A DNA stretch of 64,000 nucleotides from Epiperipatus broadwayi (GCA_028023455.1 JAQFVV010000031.1:7212593-7276592), one strand, 5' to 3'; positions 49,376 through 62,685 are shown, counted from the stretch's first letter. Notes: a model not told the origin generated them from the sequence alone. Numbers and translations: made by a program.

Positions 49376-51820
49376 TCCTCAGAACCCTGATGTTCTAAAA
49401 TCCCAATTTCCAAGTAGTGTAATGATAAATAATGCTGGAATCTGTTTTTTCAAATGTTCCACATATTTGAGTGCCAAAACTGTACTATATGCATAAAGAT
49501 AATGGAAAGTGAGGTTGGTTTTTATTTAATAATTCCTATGAACTGAATATGCCAAAACTGTAATTCTAAATAAATATGTCTAAATTTCTCAATTCTGTCT
49601 AGCTAAATTTATAAAAGATAAAACATATTGTATCTAATGTGTGTGTATTTCAAATACGCATTCACCCAAATCAAAGGGGCATTTTACTGATCTAGAAAAA
49701 TAGTTACAATAAGTAAACAAATAATCTCTAAAGTTTGTTTAATTTTAACATATGTTTTTTCATTTTTATATTGTAATGTTAAAATATCTAAAGCAATTTA
49801 ATATAGCTAGGCAAAGGAAAATATTAGTGTATGCTTATTTAATATATCAGGGTAATATCAAATTGCCATAGTGAATCTAATATGTGTGACCATAAATTAA
49901 AGAAAATTATCGAACTCATTAAAAAATACATAAAAACCAAATTTAATAAAAAATATATAGATTTAATTGATATTTAAGTTAAATATATTATCATTAATAA
50001 CAAATGTATTTATGAAGTTATTACAGCTTTTCAAAGTATTAAAGAAATAAACAAATCCACAATAAAATGATGCTATTTATAGTCAGTGCTGTGTGGTCTA
50101 TAAGCTAAAAAAAAATCTTATATTTAAAAGAGCATTACAATTTTTATTAATAAAATAACTAATTTTGAATACAGTTTTATAGTTATTTCACAGGTATATA
50201 TATAATATCGATTACAATGTTAATTATGTAATAGCCACTATTCAAATTATTTATGGAATAAATTAAATTTAAAAACGCCTTACTTTTATAACATGTATCT
50301 CTATTGACTCACTAAACATTTACCGATTCCTTTTACGCATGAACAACATATTTATAAGTTTTAAAATTTATAACAAAAATAAAGTTTTAATAATCATTAT
50401 ATAACCCTTAATAAGTATAACCATTCACACTAAACATATTTTATAAGATGTTTGCAATATGTATTATATACAAAGTAAAACTTATTTTTTAAATATCACC
50501 TTTACTATTTTAAAACAATGATTCTTTGAGAGATCTAAGAAAATAATACATAGCAACATTTCTTTATGAAATTATTATTAATGGAAATAATGTCTTTATT
50601 TTTTTATTATCTAATGTCCTGAATTCAAATTTCAATCCATTGTTCAGCAGGTTTTCTGAGTGATAATTGTTGACAAAATAAGAGAGTGACGATTACCCAA
50701 AGAAAGTTCATTCTTGTTAGACTTTAAAAGTTCTAGATAAAAAAATCTATTGAAAACATATTTACATGATTGCAGGCGAATGTAATATTTAAGTATTCTT
50801 TGAAATGTTGAAAACTATTAATTGTTCTATGCAATAACATTCTCTATCCAAATATCTTTAAAATATAACTTCTTCAATGATTATGTTTAAAAAAGATAAT
50901 TTTTTTTTGTTAAATAATTTTTTATTTTATTTTCGGCTTTTGTTCTATTTTAACATTATGCCAATGGGACTCAGCAGTAATTTACGCAACTGGAACAGAA
51001 GGTTCAACAGCCCTGTCAGTCTATCAAGCTGACTATCATGGTGAATAATATTAATATTATGGAATATTTTTAAAACTATAATACTGATGATCTACTTGGA
51101 TTGAACATTTCTTATCAAGTCTCCCAGTTTCTATTTTGATAAGGATAAACAGCCTCCCTTTCTGCAAAATTCATGGCATCCAAAATTACTATGGTTATCT
51201 CCAGAAACAAGGCAATATTAAAATTTTCCATTGTCCACTTTTCATACCCACACACTTTCAACATTTGTTTTTCAATAACTATTTCTAAAATTAACTTTAA
51301 TATTAACAAAAAATAATAAAAATATAACTTAAAATAATTACATTTTTATATAATTTTATTAAATTTAAATCTTAATCTTGTTTGTTATTTTAAATACATA
51401 CCAATACTGAAATATTCTTTCACAAATATTAAAATTAGAATAATTGTCTATAATATTTCGATCTTCCTTTTTTTAAAAAAAAAACATAACTTTTTTACTT
51501 AAATGTTAATAAAAATGCTTGATCTTAATGTTCCAATAAATAAATAAATAAATAAATAAACAGTTTAAAATAAAAATAAAAACATTATGTGTGAAATAAA
51601 TACACACAATAGATTCCTACTTTTAATGTCAGAATTTTGACTGCAACTATATACAATTAAAATGAAAAAAAAAATATTATTGTAAAGGACACATATTTCT
51701 GTCGTGTTTTTTTTAATTAACATCTATAGCTAATAACTACCATACAGATGATATATAAATCTATGGATCCATATAATTCAGTAATATCAAATGAAGTTTT
51801 AATATCATTATTATCTAACT
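49376..51820 (+). other. Intron interior; one weak exon-like stretch
   Basis: AT-rich, largely featureless. At 50975-51040 a short stretch with AG/GT borders encodes VIYATGTEGSTALSVYQADY and is discussed as a finding. A minus-strand frame at 51115-51309 is not recognised. Confidence 0.4.
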
Positions 51821-52235
51821 CAGTGGTTTCCAATCTTTTTGTGTTCTGTGTGGATACCCTCTATTTATTATAATAAGAAATGAACTATTTCAGAATAAAT
51901 CATGCAGTATATCATAACACATTTGCAGTAGAGGCAGATCTCACGGAGGTGAGTCTCACACCTGTCAGTCCCACAAGGTATTTTATTCTTAACTGACCAG
52001 TTTCAGTTATTTGACTAGGCAGTAAATAAATGTTTAGGCAGCCTTACTGTGTCTACATCCAAAAAAAGACCTTAAATTTTGTTGTTGTGGCTAAGAGACA
52101 GTACCAACATGGGATGTCCAAAATGTTGCAAACTTAACTATATTTGGAATGTATTCATGACATAATATACTTGTTTACATGCTATTCATCAAACACTATA
52201 GACAAATTTTCTATACACCAGGTTGGTAACCACTG
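51821..52235. mobile_element. hAT-type MITE, 415 bp
   Basis: It begins CAGTGGTTTCCAATCT and ends AGGTTGGTAACCACTG, which are imperfect terminal inverted repeats. CAGTGGTT...AACCACTG is the classic end of many hAT nonautonomous elements. Flanks ATCTAACT and ATTCTAAC resemble an 8-bp target duplication with one shift. No ORF; a hAT transposase would have to act in trans. Confidence 0.75.
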
Positions 52236-53344
52236 ATTCTAACATGACAATTTTAATTTTATAAATAAATTCAAAAGGTGATTTAATTGTGTATTTCCAA
52301 AACTCAACACATCCTTAAGCAACATTCAAATGTATTTAGAAGTTTTATGTAAAAACAAACCTCAAAGTCTATCATTTATCTGAGATGATTCCATCTTTGT
52401 GAAGATTAATATCAAATTTCACACTGTTAATGCATACTCTTCATACTGTAGGGCCCTGCAGTGCAAAACTTAATAATCAATGGATGCAGGAAGATTTGTG
52501 CATAAAATCCTCATCTAGTGTTTGCTCATCCAAGGCCTCCAGACTAGTTTCTAGCTTGTATGGGGATTTTGCTTCTGTTAATAACAGTTTGTGTAAGCTT
52601 AGAAAATAGTGATCATGCAATGTTTTGTTATTATCAAATTTGGTACAAGAATGTATATTATAATATGTATCACTAGATATAAATTGACCTTTAGTTTTTA
52701 AAAAAAAAAAAAACTATGAATAAAATTTATAGGCTGGATAATTGTTAATAAAACAAAAATGTAATTCATCCAATTGTGTTTTAATGTTACTGCACTATAA
52801 AGCACACTTTTAAGCATTTGTCTTCTTAGAAACATATAATATACTCAATTTATTAAAGAATGTATTTAGTGGTAAATACAATGTTTCATTTTATGTTCTT
52901 ACCAATATAAATCGATTGATTAATAGTTCTAAAAATACCAGTTTTAAAATGCAAAAAAAAGTAATATTATGTATCAGATTATATGTGGATGTAAAATGTT
53001 ATACATGGTAAAATTGGGATGTATTTAAAAAAAAAAACTAAAAGAATATCAACAGTCATGTAAGTATGTTAAAAATAATCAGTCCAATAGAGCCTCATAT
53101 TTCTTTGTCCATGAAAAATCCTGCAATTTTAGATTTTAATTTTCCCCCCCTCCCATAAGAAAATTTTTTTAGAGAAAAAAAAAGGGGGACAATTTTATAA
53201 TTAATAAAAAAATAAACACTCTTCATATTGTGGTGTGGGGGGTTTTTAAAAAATCTTGGGGTGTTTTTTTTTTTTTTAAAAAAATTTTTCAGTTTTTTAA
53301 TTTTTTTTGAGTTTATCATTACCAAAACAATAAATTTTTTTTTT

Positions 53345-53345
<1 letters not shown>
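52236..53345 (+). other. Intron interior; homopolymer-rich block
   Basis: Ordinary AT-rich sequence to 53138. From 53139 to 53345 there are unusual runs of C, G, A and T of five to sixteen bases each, leading into (TA)n. No gene. Confidence 0.5.

Positions 53346-53421
<76 letters not shown>
53346..53421. repeat. (TA)n microsatellite, ~70 bp
   Basis: Uninterrupted TA dinucleotides after a T run. Confidence 0.95.
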
Positions 53422-53425
<4 letters not shown>

Positions 53426-53509
53426 TTGTCTACTATAAGTACAATTTAAAATTTATATATAATATATTTCAAACTGTAGCATGATATACATAATAATAAT
53501 ACTAGTTTT

Positions 53510-53622
53510 GTGTTGGTGGTTGAGAGGTCAGTGCGACTGCCTTGCACTTGCAGCCAGTTGCCCGGGTTGCGGGTTCATGTCCCGGCCGATGCTATGACAT
53601 TTAAAATAATAATAATAACAAA
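53510..53622 (+). repeat. tRNA-derived SINE head with (AAT)n tail
   Basis: GTTGGTGGTTGAGAGGTCAG (A-box-like), GCCTTGCACTTGC, and GCGGGTTCATGTCCCG (B-box with stem), then TATGACATTTAAAATAATAATAA. The head resembles 38309-38400, but this copy is GC-richer and ends in an (AAT)n tail. Confidence 0.65.
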
Positions 53623-54617
53623 TCGATGTATGCATTTTTTTCCAAATAATATACATAAACTTACAAATAAATATTAAAAATTATAGTAACGAAAATTTGT
53701 TAAAAAGAACAAAAAATATTGCACATTGGAGAAAAGAACAAAAGAGTACTTGTTGTTATTAAAAGGAATTCAAAATTGAAAACAAAATTCTAAAGATAAT
53801 GATAATTTATCAGTTTCCATTTTTATGACCATAATAAATCATGTATATATGGTTTTTATTTCAATTATAATAATGTAAAAATATTGCAAACTGAAAGAAA
53901 TAATAATAAAAGAAAAATCAAGGAAGCTATGTTAATATATAAATACAAGCAATACTTAATCAATAGGCAGGCAACAAAAGCTAAAACCACTGAATTATGG
54001 GAAAATTGATTTTTCAAAGTAATAGTTGCTCAAGACTACATGTGAAGTTTATATTTTTTGTTCTTTTTATGAAATTTTAATTACTGTATTTTTTAATATT
54101 TATTTATAAGTTTACATATATATATATGTGTGTGTATGTGCATGTTTTTTTTCAGATTTGCTTAATGCTTAGATTGTGTTCCTTATAAACATTGTTATTT
54201 AGATGGATAAATATGTTATTCTGATGATATACAATCTTACAAATATTAAACTTCTTTTATTGCTTATGACAATATTTCTGTAGCTCATTACCAAAATAAT
54301 ATTTAAACTGGTATATAATCACAAAACTTTGTACTGAAATCTATAACAATATAATATTTACTTGATTACATTATTTTTTTATTTTTTGATAGCATTAGAC
54401 AAATTTTCTTTATCCATTGTGCCAGGTTGTAACTATTACTAACGACTGACAGAATAATGATAAATCCTATTTATATTAAGCGGATTTTATTTGCCTTATT
54501 TTAGTGAAAGAAAGGCAAAACCCACACAATTTTTAGGTATGATATTTTTATAGCCACAAATGTCATATTATTATATTCTAGTGAGACCAAAATGTGTATA
54601 ATGACATTTAGCAAGAC

Positions 54618-54650
<33 letters not shown>

Positions 54651-54654
<4 letters not shown>

Positions 54655-56621
54655 CTACCCGCGCGACTTGTGGACGTCGCTATTTCTGTAAGTTCGCTGT
54701 TCTGTTGACGATTCCCTTTTACGAACCTGCTGTGTTATTTCGTCCGGGGTTTACATAATGTTTTGTGAAAATAATTTCAAACACATATACACGTACGCTT
54801 TTATTTGTTTCATACGTAGATTCAGATTGAACCCGAGTAATAGGCGCCAGGAGAACCTTTACAAGCTCGCCACGCACGTGCACACGCTCACTCAACTATA
54901 TCACAGAACATGCCCAAGCATCACTCCAGCGGACAGCAAGAAATGAACACAGCAACACTGTTTCCGAACTAGATCGCACTTTACCGTTAAAACAATATTA
55001 AAACACCTTTATCACTGTTGGGCCCGCCCTATATCCCCAGAATAAATTAACCATAACTTAACATTAACATAAGAATTGTATGACAAATATAAACGCTATT
55101 AATATGCTTAAATCTTAACTAAAATATTAAATGTACCCGTTCAACTTATACAACATAGATCACTCTCGCACTCATTCAACATTATTTAAATAAATTTGAA
55201 ATTCCAAGCAATCAATAAAAGAAGTATTAATTAAATGAATGATTTATTTAGAAAAACTGGGTAAATAAAATTATCATGCAGATATATGATTTAGTAAGTC
55301 TAGATAACATAATTACGGAATTAGGTATGAATTTGCACAGATATTTGCTGACTCTTAATTGCACATATGATTCTGGTTGAGTTCTTTAGTGATTCAATTT
55401 GGTCATTAGTAATTTTATCATTTTACACTTAATGTTTGTAAATCGTTCTCCACTTTAAAGTTAATTTAGCTGGTGCATGAATGTGTGAGCAAATGTTAAA
55501 ATATAACTACCTGTGGAATGAGAAGACTGTAATGGGATCCTGAGCGATGTTTTCCTTAATTCAGCATGCCGGCTTTTGGTGGGGCTTCCAGGGCGTGTGT
55601 GGTCCTTGAGTTCATTTTCTCCGAGGTTGAGAGCATTCTAGGATCGATCAGCGGTGCCAGGTGCGAAGGTTCGGCGGCCAAGCCGCGAATTTTGGGTTCA
55701 GCAACGCATTTCGTCTACGGCATCACACAAAGTTTAGGTTAAGAAGTCCAAGTACTTAATCAGAAGCTCTGCCAAAAAAATTAATAATACTCTCCGCTAA
55801 AATTCAAGTTAATTTCGCCTTCCACAACTCTTAATCAATAATTAATAATTGTAATTAATAAATTGTCATTACTGTTTTTAACTGTCTCTCCAGTTCTGTC
55901 TTGCCTTTTTCTTCTCTTCTTTCCCGCCACGACACCTTGAATTTTTCCTCCAATCTCTGTCATGCACTCATGAGTCATTAGTTCTTATTTGCTAATTAAG
56001 GGTCCTCTTTATTCAATGGTTTCTGGGACATTTGCACCACGTGGGAATTTACTTTAGTTTTTCCATTTTTTTTAAGTATTGTTTTAGCTGGAGCCAGAAG
56101 TCTAAGTAGTACAATAGCAGTGTACACTTTTTATCACCAATGTTTCTAAATTTGGATTGTTATCTAGACTTTACCAACATACATCCTGCTTATTGTTTCA
56201 AATTCTCTAACTTTTAATCTACTAATTGCCCCCCCATTCAAAATATCTTAGATCGCTTGGAATCTTTTAACCTATTGCAGATTAATTAATTTACTTATCT
56301 TTTTTCTTTCTTTTTTGTTTAAAAATGATTTAATAAAAAAATTTCTAATTTGTTCTCGATCATTCTTTTTTTTAAAACGAAATAACAAAAAAAGCAAACT
56401 TACAAATAATGATTAAAAAATAAAAACTCTTTTAATTTTAGTTCAATAAATCTGACAGGTACTCTTGTATAGCTGCGATCTGCTTTAGAAACGGCCGTTT
56501 CTCGTTTATTCTTAAAACAAGATCGTTTTTAAAAGTTTTGTACCTGTCATTTATTTCGTCATTAATATATATCTCTAACTTTCATAGGTTCAAACCCTAT
56601 GTAACGCTATTCCGTTACAAT
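54651..56621. other. GC-richer ~2-kb island set between (TA)n tracts
   Basis: The sequence changes sharply from (TA)n to GCTACCCGCGCGAC at the left and from CGTTACAATA back to (TA)n at the right. CpG-containing words are common near the left end and around 55550-55730, unlike the rest of the window. Ends show only weak inverted similarity (ATTG...TAC / GTTACAAT). No long ORF; the longest is ~62 codons. Best guess is a nonautonomous insertion or LTR-derived piece; a promoter-like CpG region is an alternative. Confidence 0.4.
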
Positions 56622-56678
56622 ATATATATATATAACTACAACCATTAAATGTCTGTATTTTTAAATTATATAATAATA

Positions 56679-57283
56679 ATTCAAACAAATATATTTAACA
56701 CAGTATTCAAAATTAAATAATATATTCTTTACCAGAAGTACTTTCAATTGTTTCACTGACAATCTTTATCAACTGTTAATACAAACGTACAAAAAATAAA
56801 AACTTTCATTACCCATCATTCAATCTATTCAAATTTCCCACAATTCTGTTGTCTTTATATTAGCCAATTGTTTATTCATCAAACCACCTCTATTCCTAGA
56901 TATCATCATTGCCTCTTTAATTTTACGTTTTTTCACTACACCTTTCAATTTGAATAATTTTTATATCTCTATTATTAAATTTAAAACCATAATTACATGT
57001 TTTATTATGATCAAATATAATTGATGGAGTATTCATATTTACTGAAGATATATTTTCTTTCTGTACACGTTTATATAATGTCTTATGATCATTATATCGT
57101 TTTTGTAATGTACATTTGGATTCCCCTATATATTTTATTCTACAACCACATTCCAACATATATATAACAGAACTTAATTCAAACTTAGAAATCTTGGCTT
57201 TGGAGTTATTTATCATATCATTTATATTATTTGAAGAGAAAAAAGAAATTCTACACAAACCACTAAAAAGTTTATAAATTAAT
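56679..57283 (-). pseudogene. Inverted partial copy of Penelope-like GIY-YIG 3' end
   Basis: On the minus strand this matches 57910-58538 of the plus-strand copy, from LIYKLFSGLCRISF through the GIY-YIG domain (VIYMLECGCRIKYIGES, then KRYNDHK) to the untranslated tail ending near AATTCAAACAAAT. One extra A in a homopolymer near 56935 breaks the frame after ERCSEK, while a T run that is short in the other copy is complete here. It lies head to head with the RT-bearing copy, separated by only a few bases. Confidence 0.85.
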
Positions 57284-57291
57284 TTAGATTT

Positions 57292-57996
57292 GTGAATGAT
57301 AATATATATGTTAGGTTTAATGATTGCTTTTATAAAATGAATTTTGGTTGGCCAATGGGTCTTCCGGTGGTATCACAGCTTTGTAATTTTTTTATTTCTA
57401 ATTATGAGGTTAAGATATTGTCTCAGATAAAATATAAAAGAATTAAAGTATATTGTAGATATGTTGATGATGTATTTATATGTGCACATAATGAAATAAT
57501 AGTTAATTTGTTTAATGAGTTAAATATGATTAATAATGTAAAATGGGTGTTAAATGAAGAGAAGGAAGATTCTATAAAGTTTTTAGATATATTTATTAAA
57601 AGAAATAATAATGTTTTTGATTATAATATGATTTTAAAGCCTGTGGAAATTAGGGGTTATATTCCATATAATTCTAAAGTTCATATGAGTCATAAATTAG
57701 CTGGTTTGAAGTCATTTTTATTTAGAAATGATTATTTGTGCAAATTTATTAGTGATAAAATTGAAAATATTAATGTATATATTACTGATATGTTGAATGT
57801 TGGTTATGGAAGGAATATTATTTATAATACAATTACAAAATATAATCAAAATAAGAGTAATAATAAGAAAATATTAAGTAAATTAAAAAGTGATAAATGG
57901 ATTTCTATTCCTTTTATATCTAATCAACAAGCTAAATTAATTTATAAACTTTTTAGTGGTTTGTGTAGAATTTCTTTTTCTCTTCAAATAATATAA
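57292..57996 (+). pseudogene. Penelope-like reverse transcriptase, 5'-truncated
   Basis: An open stretch of 234 codons begins at a GTG right at the junction with the inverted copy, so it has no true start. It contains the PMG-x-P segment (residues ~21-25), the catalytic YVDD at ~57-60 and the thumb-like region, including FLDIFIKR. The N-terminal fingers and first catalytic aspartate are missing. A one-base loss in a T run near 57975 shifts it out of frame with the GIY-YIG part, giving a premature stop at 57996. Inactive as it stands. Confidence 0.88.
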
Positions 57997-58389
57997 ATGA
58001 TATGATAAATAACTCCAAAGCCAAGATTTCTAAGTTTGAATTAAGTTCTGTTATATATATATGTTGGAATGTGGTTGTGGAATAAAATATATAGGGGAAT
58101 CCAAATGTACATTACAAAAACGATATAATGATCATAAGACATTATATAAACATGTACAGAAAATCTTATATCTTCAGTAAATATGAATACTCCATCAATT
58201 ATATTTGATCATAATAAAACATGTAATTATGGTTTTAAATTTAATAATAGAGATATAAAAATTATTCAAATTGAAAGGTGTAGTGAAAAACGTAAAATTA
58301 AAGAGGCAATGATGATATCTAGGAATAGAGGTGGTTTGATGAATAAACAATCGGCTAATATAAAGACAACAGAATTGTGGGAAATTTGA
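57990..58389 (+). pseudogene. Penelope-like GIY-YIG endonuclease domain, plus-strand copy
   Basis: It continues the element from the reverse transcriptase. It carries a CGCGIKYIGES-like core, KRYNDHK, and a C-terminal KRKIKEAMMISRNRGG helix ending at 58389. In Penelope-like elements this domain nicks target DNA for priming. A frame change near 58060 (one extra TA-repeat base) and a short deletion near 58162 separate it into pieces. The tail runs to ~58538, then (TA)n. Confidence 0.8.
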
Positions 58390-58545
58390 ATAGATTGAAT
58401 GATGGGTAATGAAAGTTTTTATTTTTTGTACGTTTGTATTAACAGTTGATAAAGATTGTCAGTGAAACAATTGAAAGTACTTCTGGTAAAGAATATATTA
58501 TTTAATTTTGAATACTGTGTTAAATATATTTGTTTGAATTATATA

Positions 58546-58975
58546 TATATATATATTAATATGCATTAAGAGGTTTAATGACCAGTGAAGACCACAAATT
58601 GTATGAAAATGCATTCTTCTATTATTAATATAATATAAATCAGAAATCTTCATTTACATTCTTATCATTTAAAAATATGAGCATCTCAAAACAACACATC
58701 TGAATATTAAAATAAAATTGAAACAATTTATCATGATTTATTAGTAAAAAAAACTTTCTATACCGCCCAATAGCTACAATTATTCCTCTAATGCTAACAT
58801 TTTGTTCTACATAATGTATATAAACTGAAAAGTGTCATCAGCTAATTAGTCTTTATATATAAATTACTTCACACACAAAGCTCATGTTTATAATATCAGA
58901 AATTGTTTCAGCAACAATTGTTAAGAACAATAATTTATAAGATTATAGCTAGCACTTAAGAACCTTTGTTTAAAG

Positions 58976-59006
<31 letters not shown>

Positions 59007-59015
59007 TATGATAAA

Positions 59016-59052
<37 letters not shown>

Positions 59053-59567
59053 CCATTAATTATTAATCATAATAGCAACTCCATGCTGGTTTATTGAGCA
59101 CATAAAATACAATCCAAAGCACTAGATAGAGCCTTTGAAAAGATAAGAACATACCATCTTATCATTTTACCTATATTCATTTATATGGGACAATCTTAAA
59201 CACTTTGCAATAAAAGAATTAAGATTTTAAAGAGTTCATATTTCTTCTTTTAAAGCTATATTTTAGCTATTGTAATTCACAAAAGGTTCCAGTTTACTGC
59301 TTGGCAATATTAAGTGAAATAACAAAATTTACAAATCTTCAGAGAAAAACAAAATATTTTTTAAACATAAAAATAAAAAAGGAGATAGTTAATTTATTAG
59401 ATAAAAATAGAAATATATTATTCTTTAAATAAAATCAAAAGGCAGGGTAAAGTCTATTAAAATGTAACAATTTTTAAATATAATATTTAAAAAAACATTT
59501 ATCTCTCTGTCAACTGAGAAGGAAAAAAATTCTGATGGATAATAAAAAACAAAAGAATGAATTATAG
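58546..59567 (+). other. Intron interior, (TA)n tracts
   Basis: AT-rich, with an interrupted (TA)n at 58980-59051 arranged as two inverted-looking blocks around TATTATGATAAATAAT. No gene. Confidence 0.5.
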
Positions 59568-59729
<162 letters not shown>

Positions 59730-61738
59730 CAAAATCAATTTTCCTAAGGTTTATAATTGGTGTACATCATTATATAATTATTTCAATAAAGGATATATTT
59801 TTGATATTTGGGTATGTAGAACTGACAGTGTGTCAGTCATATACATTATATTTAATTATGCAACAGGGACTCAGAAGGCTGGCAGTTGTCTAGGTATTTG
59901 AATGACATTTCATATCTCTTTGAATATCATTTTGGATGAGAGTATCATGTCTTTTTATTAAATTTTGATCAGTAGTTTAATAAATAATGTGTCTGGATTT
60001 GGTTGAGGGAATATGAATTGTCTTTCACATCTTACTATCCATATTGAGTAAGTTAAGAAGATAGATAATCTTAACTCTGTAAAAGTATCTATAAAGTTAC
60101 TTTTGAAAGAATTTTGTTGTATAAACAATGATTGAAACTAGGCAATTATCAGTCTAATTAAAGATCTCCAATTTGTGTCAATTATCTGTTCAGAAAGTAT
60201 TTTGTTTTAATGCAAATCAGTTTTTCCAACTGATTCAATAATAAATTGACCAAGTTGTTATTAAAAAATATAAAAAGAAGATTAACAAATTAAAATAATT
60301 TGAGAAACTAATTAATAAGAAGGTGGTCACAATGGATAGCAAAGGTATAAAGGCTTACAAATTTGCTATTGTTTTATTGTTTTGACAGTTCTTGCTGTGA
60401 GAAGAGTACAGAGTTTGCTGAATTTTCTGCTAAGAGTCCATCATTTAGTTTCTTCTTAAGTCAGTTACTCTGTTAAGTACTCTGTTGTTGGTTGGCTATG
60501 CAAAATTTAACATTCATCAATCAGGAATATATAGCAATATTTACTAACCACTTAACCTTACTATGAACTGCTAAATCACAGATTGGTATTCATTTTGGGT
60601 CTCACAATGTGGTTTCTTCAATATCTAATGCCTGGAATGTAGTAAAGGTCTTTGTCTAGCATTGCTGAGATCCATGCATACAAATAGAGACATTATTGTG
60701 AACAAGATCAAGATATGTGCCAAACACAGTCTAGATGAGCAAACAGCTACCAAAAAAGCTAGGAATGTCTGCTAGTAAACTCCATTACTTTCAATGCATA
60801 GAGAGGTAATCAGAAATAAAACTTAAACAATAACCTATGTATATATAAAATACAAAATTCAGTGTCTAGCCAAACTGTTATTGTTTTGAAACTTTAAAAC
60901 AAAGCAATTAATTGGATTGCTTGTCCTAAATGTATAAATGGGCTAATTTGCTTGATTTTTATTTAACTATTATGTCAATGTTTTACTATTGTTTTGTGTG
61001 TGTGTGTGTATGTAAATAAAGATGGTATTTTTTATTTCTTAATTTGGCTTAGTTCACTCCATATTTCACCATATTACATTTTAATTACCATAAGTAAATT
61101 TACAGTTAATAATAAATATGTATTATGAATATATTTGCTCTGATAGTCTGATTTAAACTAGTTTTGTACTCTTTGTGCTAGACCGATAAATCAAACACTG
61201 GATACAATATTAAAATACTTCTTTTGATGGATATTCTAGATAATCATGGCTAGAATGGTGACTATAAATCAGCCCAATGCAAAAAATATGCAAAGAAATA
61301 AAGAGATTTTTGCTTCTGCAGATTTAGAGTGAGTGCAGTGATCTTGAATGGAGGTTGCAAATTGTATATTTTATATCATCCTAGTCTGACTGTTGGTATA
61401 AGTAATATGTAAAATTATTAACTGTATTAACATCTCTGCTTGAAATAACAAATGTATTAAATGCATAAAATATTTATTAATTTAGAACTGACAATTTTTT
61501 AAATGTAGGGCATGTTTTGATAATAAATGTAATTTTGTTATAATATGTTAAATACTGCCTAACGATATACTAGTAATAATAAACAAAATAAAAAATTATA
61601 TAATATTACAATACTAGACAAAAATAATAATTTATACTAAAATTCTTCCACAACTATGGTTTCATTTATTGACAAATAGATCTTTTCAAGTGAAATTCAA
61701 CTAATTATGGCACATATATATATATATATATAATAAAT
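59730..61738 (+). other. Intron interior, nothing recognised
   Basis: Slightly less AT-rich than average, without ORFs, inverted repeats or motifs I could support. Confidence 0.5.
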
Positions 61739-61754
61739 GAAATAGCCTTCCCAT

Positions 61755-62058
61755 CATTTACTTCAAAACCCAACCTCCTTTAATATCAAAGGATGTCTTC
61801 ATAATATTGATAGTCTCAGATTCAAAATATTTTATCATCAAAGTTTCTTTACACTTCTTTTTAAATTGACACTTTTCATAAAATATAACCTCTGTATTGT
61901 CAAATAATATTTTATGACCAGTAATCAGTTCATGAATGCACAAAGCTAACTTATAATACCTACGTTTAACTCTACGCTTATGAATGTTAATTCTTTCATT
62001 AAGACTTAATTTGCTTAGACCTAGATGTATTTTATGACAACTGCAATGGCAAATCTAT
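61755..62058 (-). pseudogene. Penelope-like GIY-YIG remnant (second locus)
   Basis: The minus strand from ~62050 reads CHCSCHKIHLGLSKLSLNER, then NIHKRRV, LCIHELITGHKILFD, and FKKKCKETLMIKYFE, ending at the stop by 61758. This is the C.C...YIG...R...H...H order of Penelope-like GIY-YIG domains, with HLG in place of YIG, so the core is mutated. The reverse transcriptase part is absent. A decayed inverted partner follows directly at 62060-62350. Confidence 0.6.
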
Positions 62059-62059
62059 T

Positions 62060-62350
62060 TGTATTATAGTTATAATATTTTTGCAGTTGTCATAAAATTT
62101 ATATAAGGTAAAGTAAATTAATATCTTAATGAAAGAGTTAAAGTTCATAAGAATAGAGTTAAAATATATACTATACATTACTATTGTATATTGATGAACT
62201 GAATAGAAGTCATAAAATATTATTTGACAATGCAAAGGGTTTTTTTTGTGAAAAAAGTGAATTGAAAAGAAAAGTAAAATAAATATTGATGACAAAGTAT
62301 TTGGATTCTGAGGCTATCGGTGTCAAGAAGTCATACTTTATTGTTAAAGG
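62060..62350 (+). pseudogene. Inverted partner of the second Penelope-like remnant
   Basis: Going right from a palindromic centre (TTTTATGACAACTGCAA ... TTGCAGTTGTCATAAAAT, about 62029-62099), the plus strand repeats in diverged form the minus-strand sequence at 61755-62030. Examples are CTTAATGAAAGAGTTAA, AAATATTATTTGACAAT and GTGAAAAAAGTGAATTG. Frames are broken throughout. Confidence 0.55.
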
Positions 62351-62639
62351 AAGTTGATTTATAAAAGCAAATGATGAGAAGAATACTTTTTTTTAAAGTA
62401 TATGTTGTATGTTTATTTGAATTTTACTTGAATGATCCATGTGTTAATAGATGAAACCATGTTTATGGAAGAATTTTAGTAATGTTTACGTTTTCGCTAG
62501 TATTGTTAATGCTATATGAATTATATATATATAAATTGGCATAAATAATTTCAGAGGTTACAGGTATAAATGATATACTTTGCAACTTTATCAGTCTATG
62601 ATATTTAAACCACTAAACATCACATGATCACCGTTTCTA

Positions 62640-62650
<11 letters not shown>

Positions 62651-62685
<35 letters not shown>

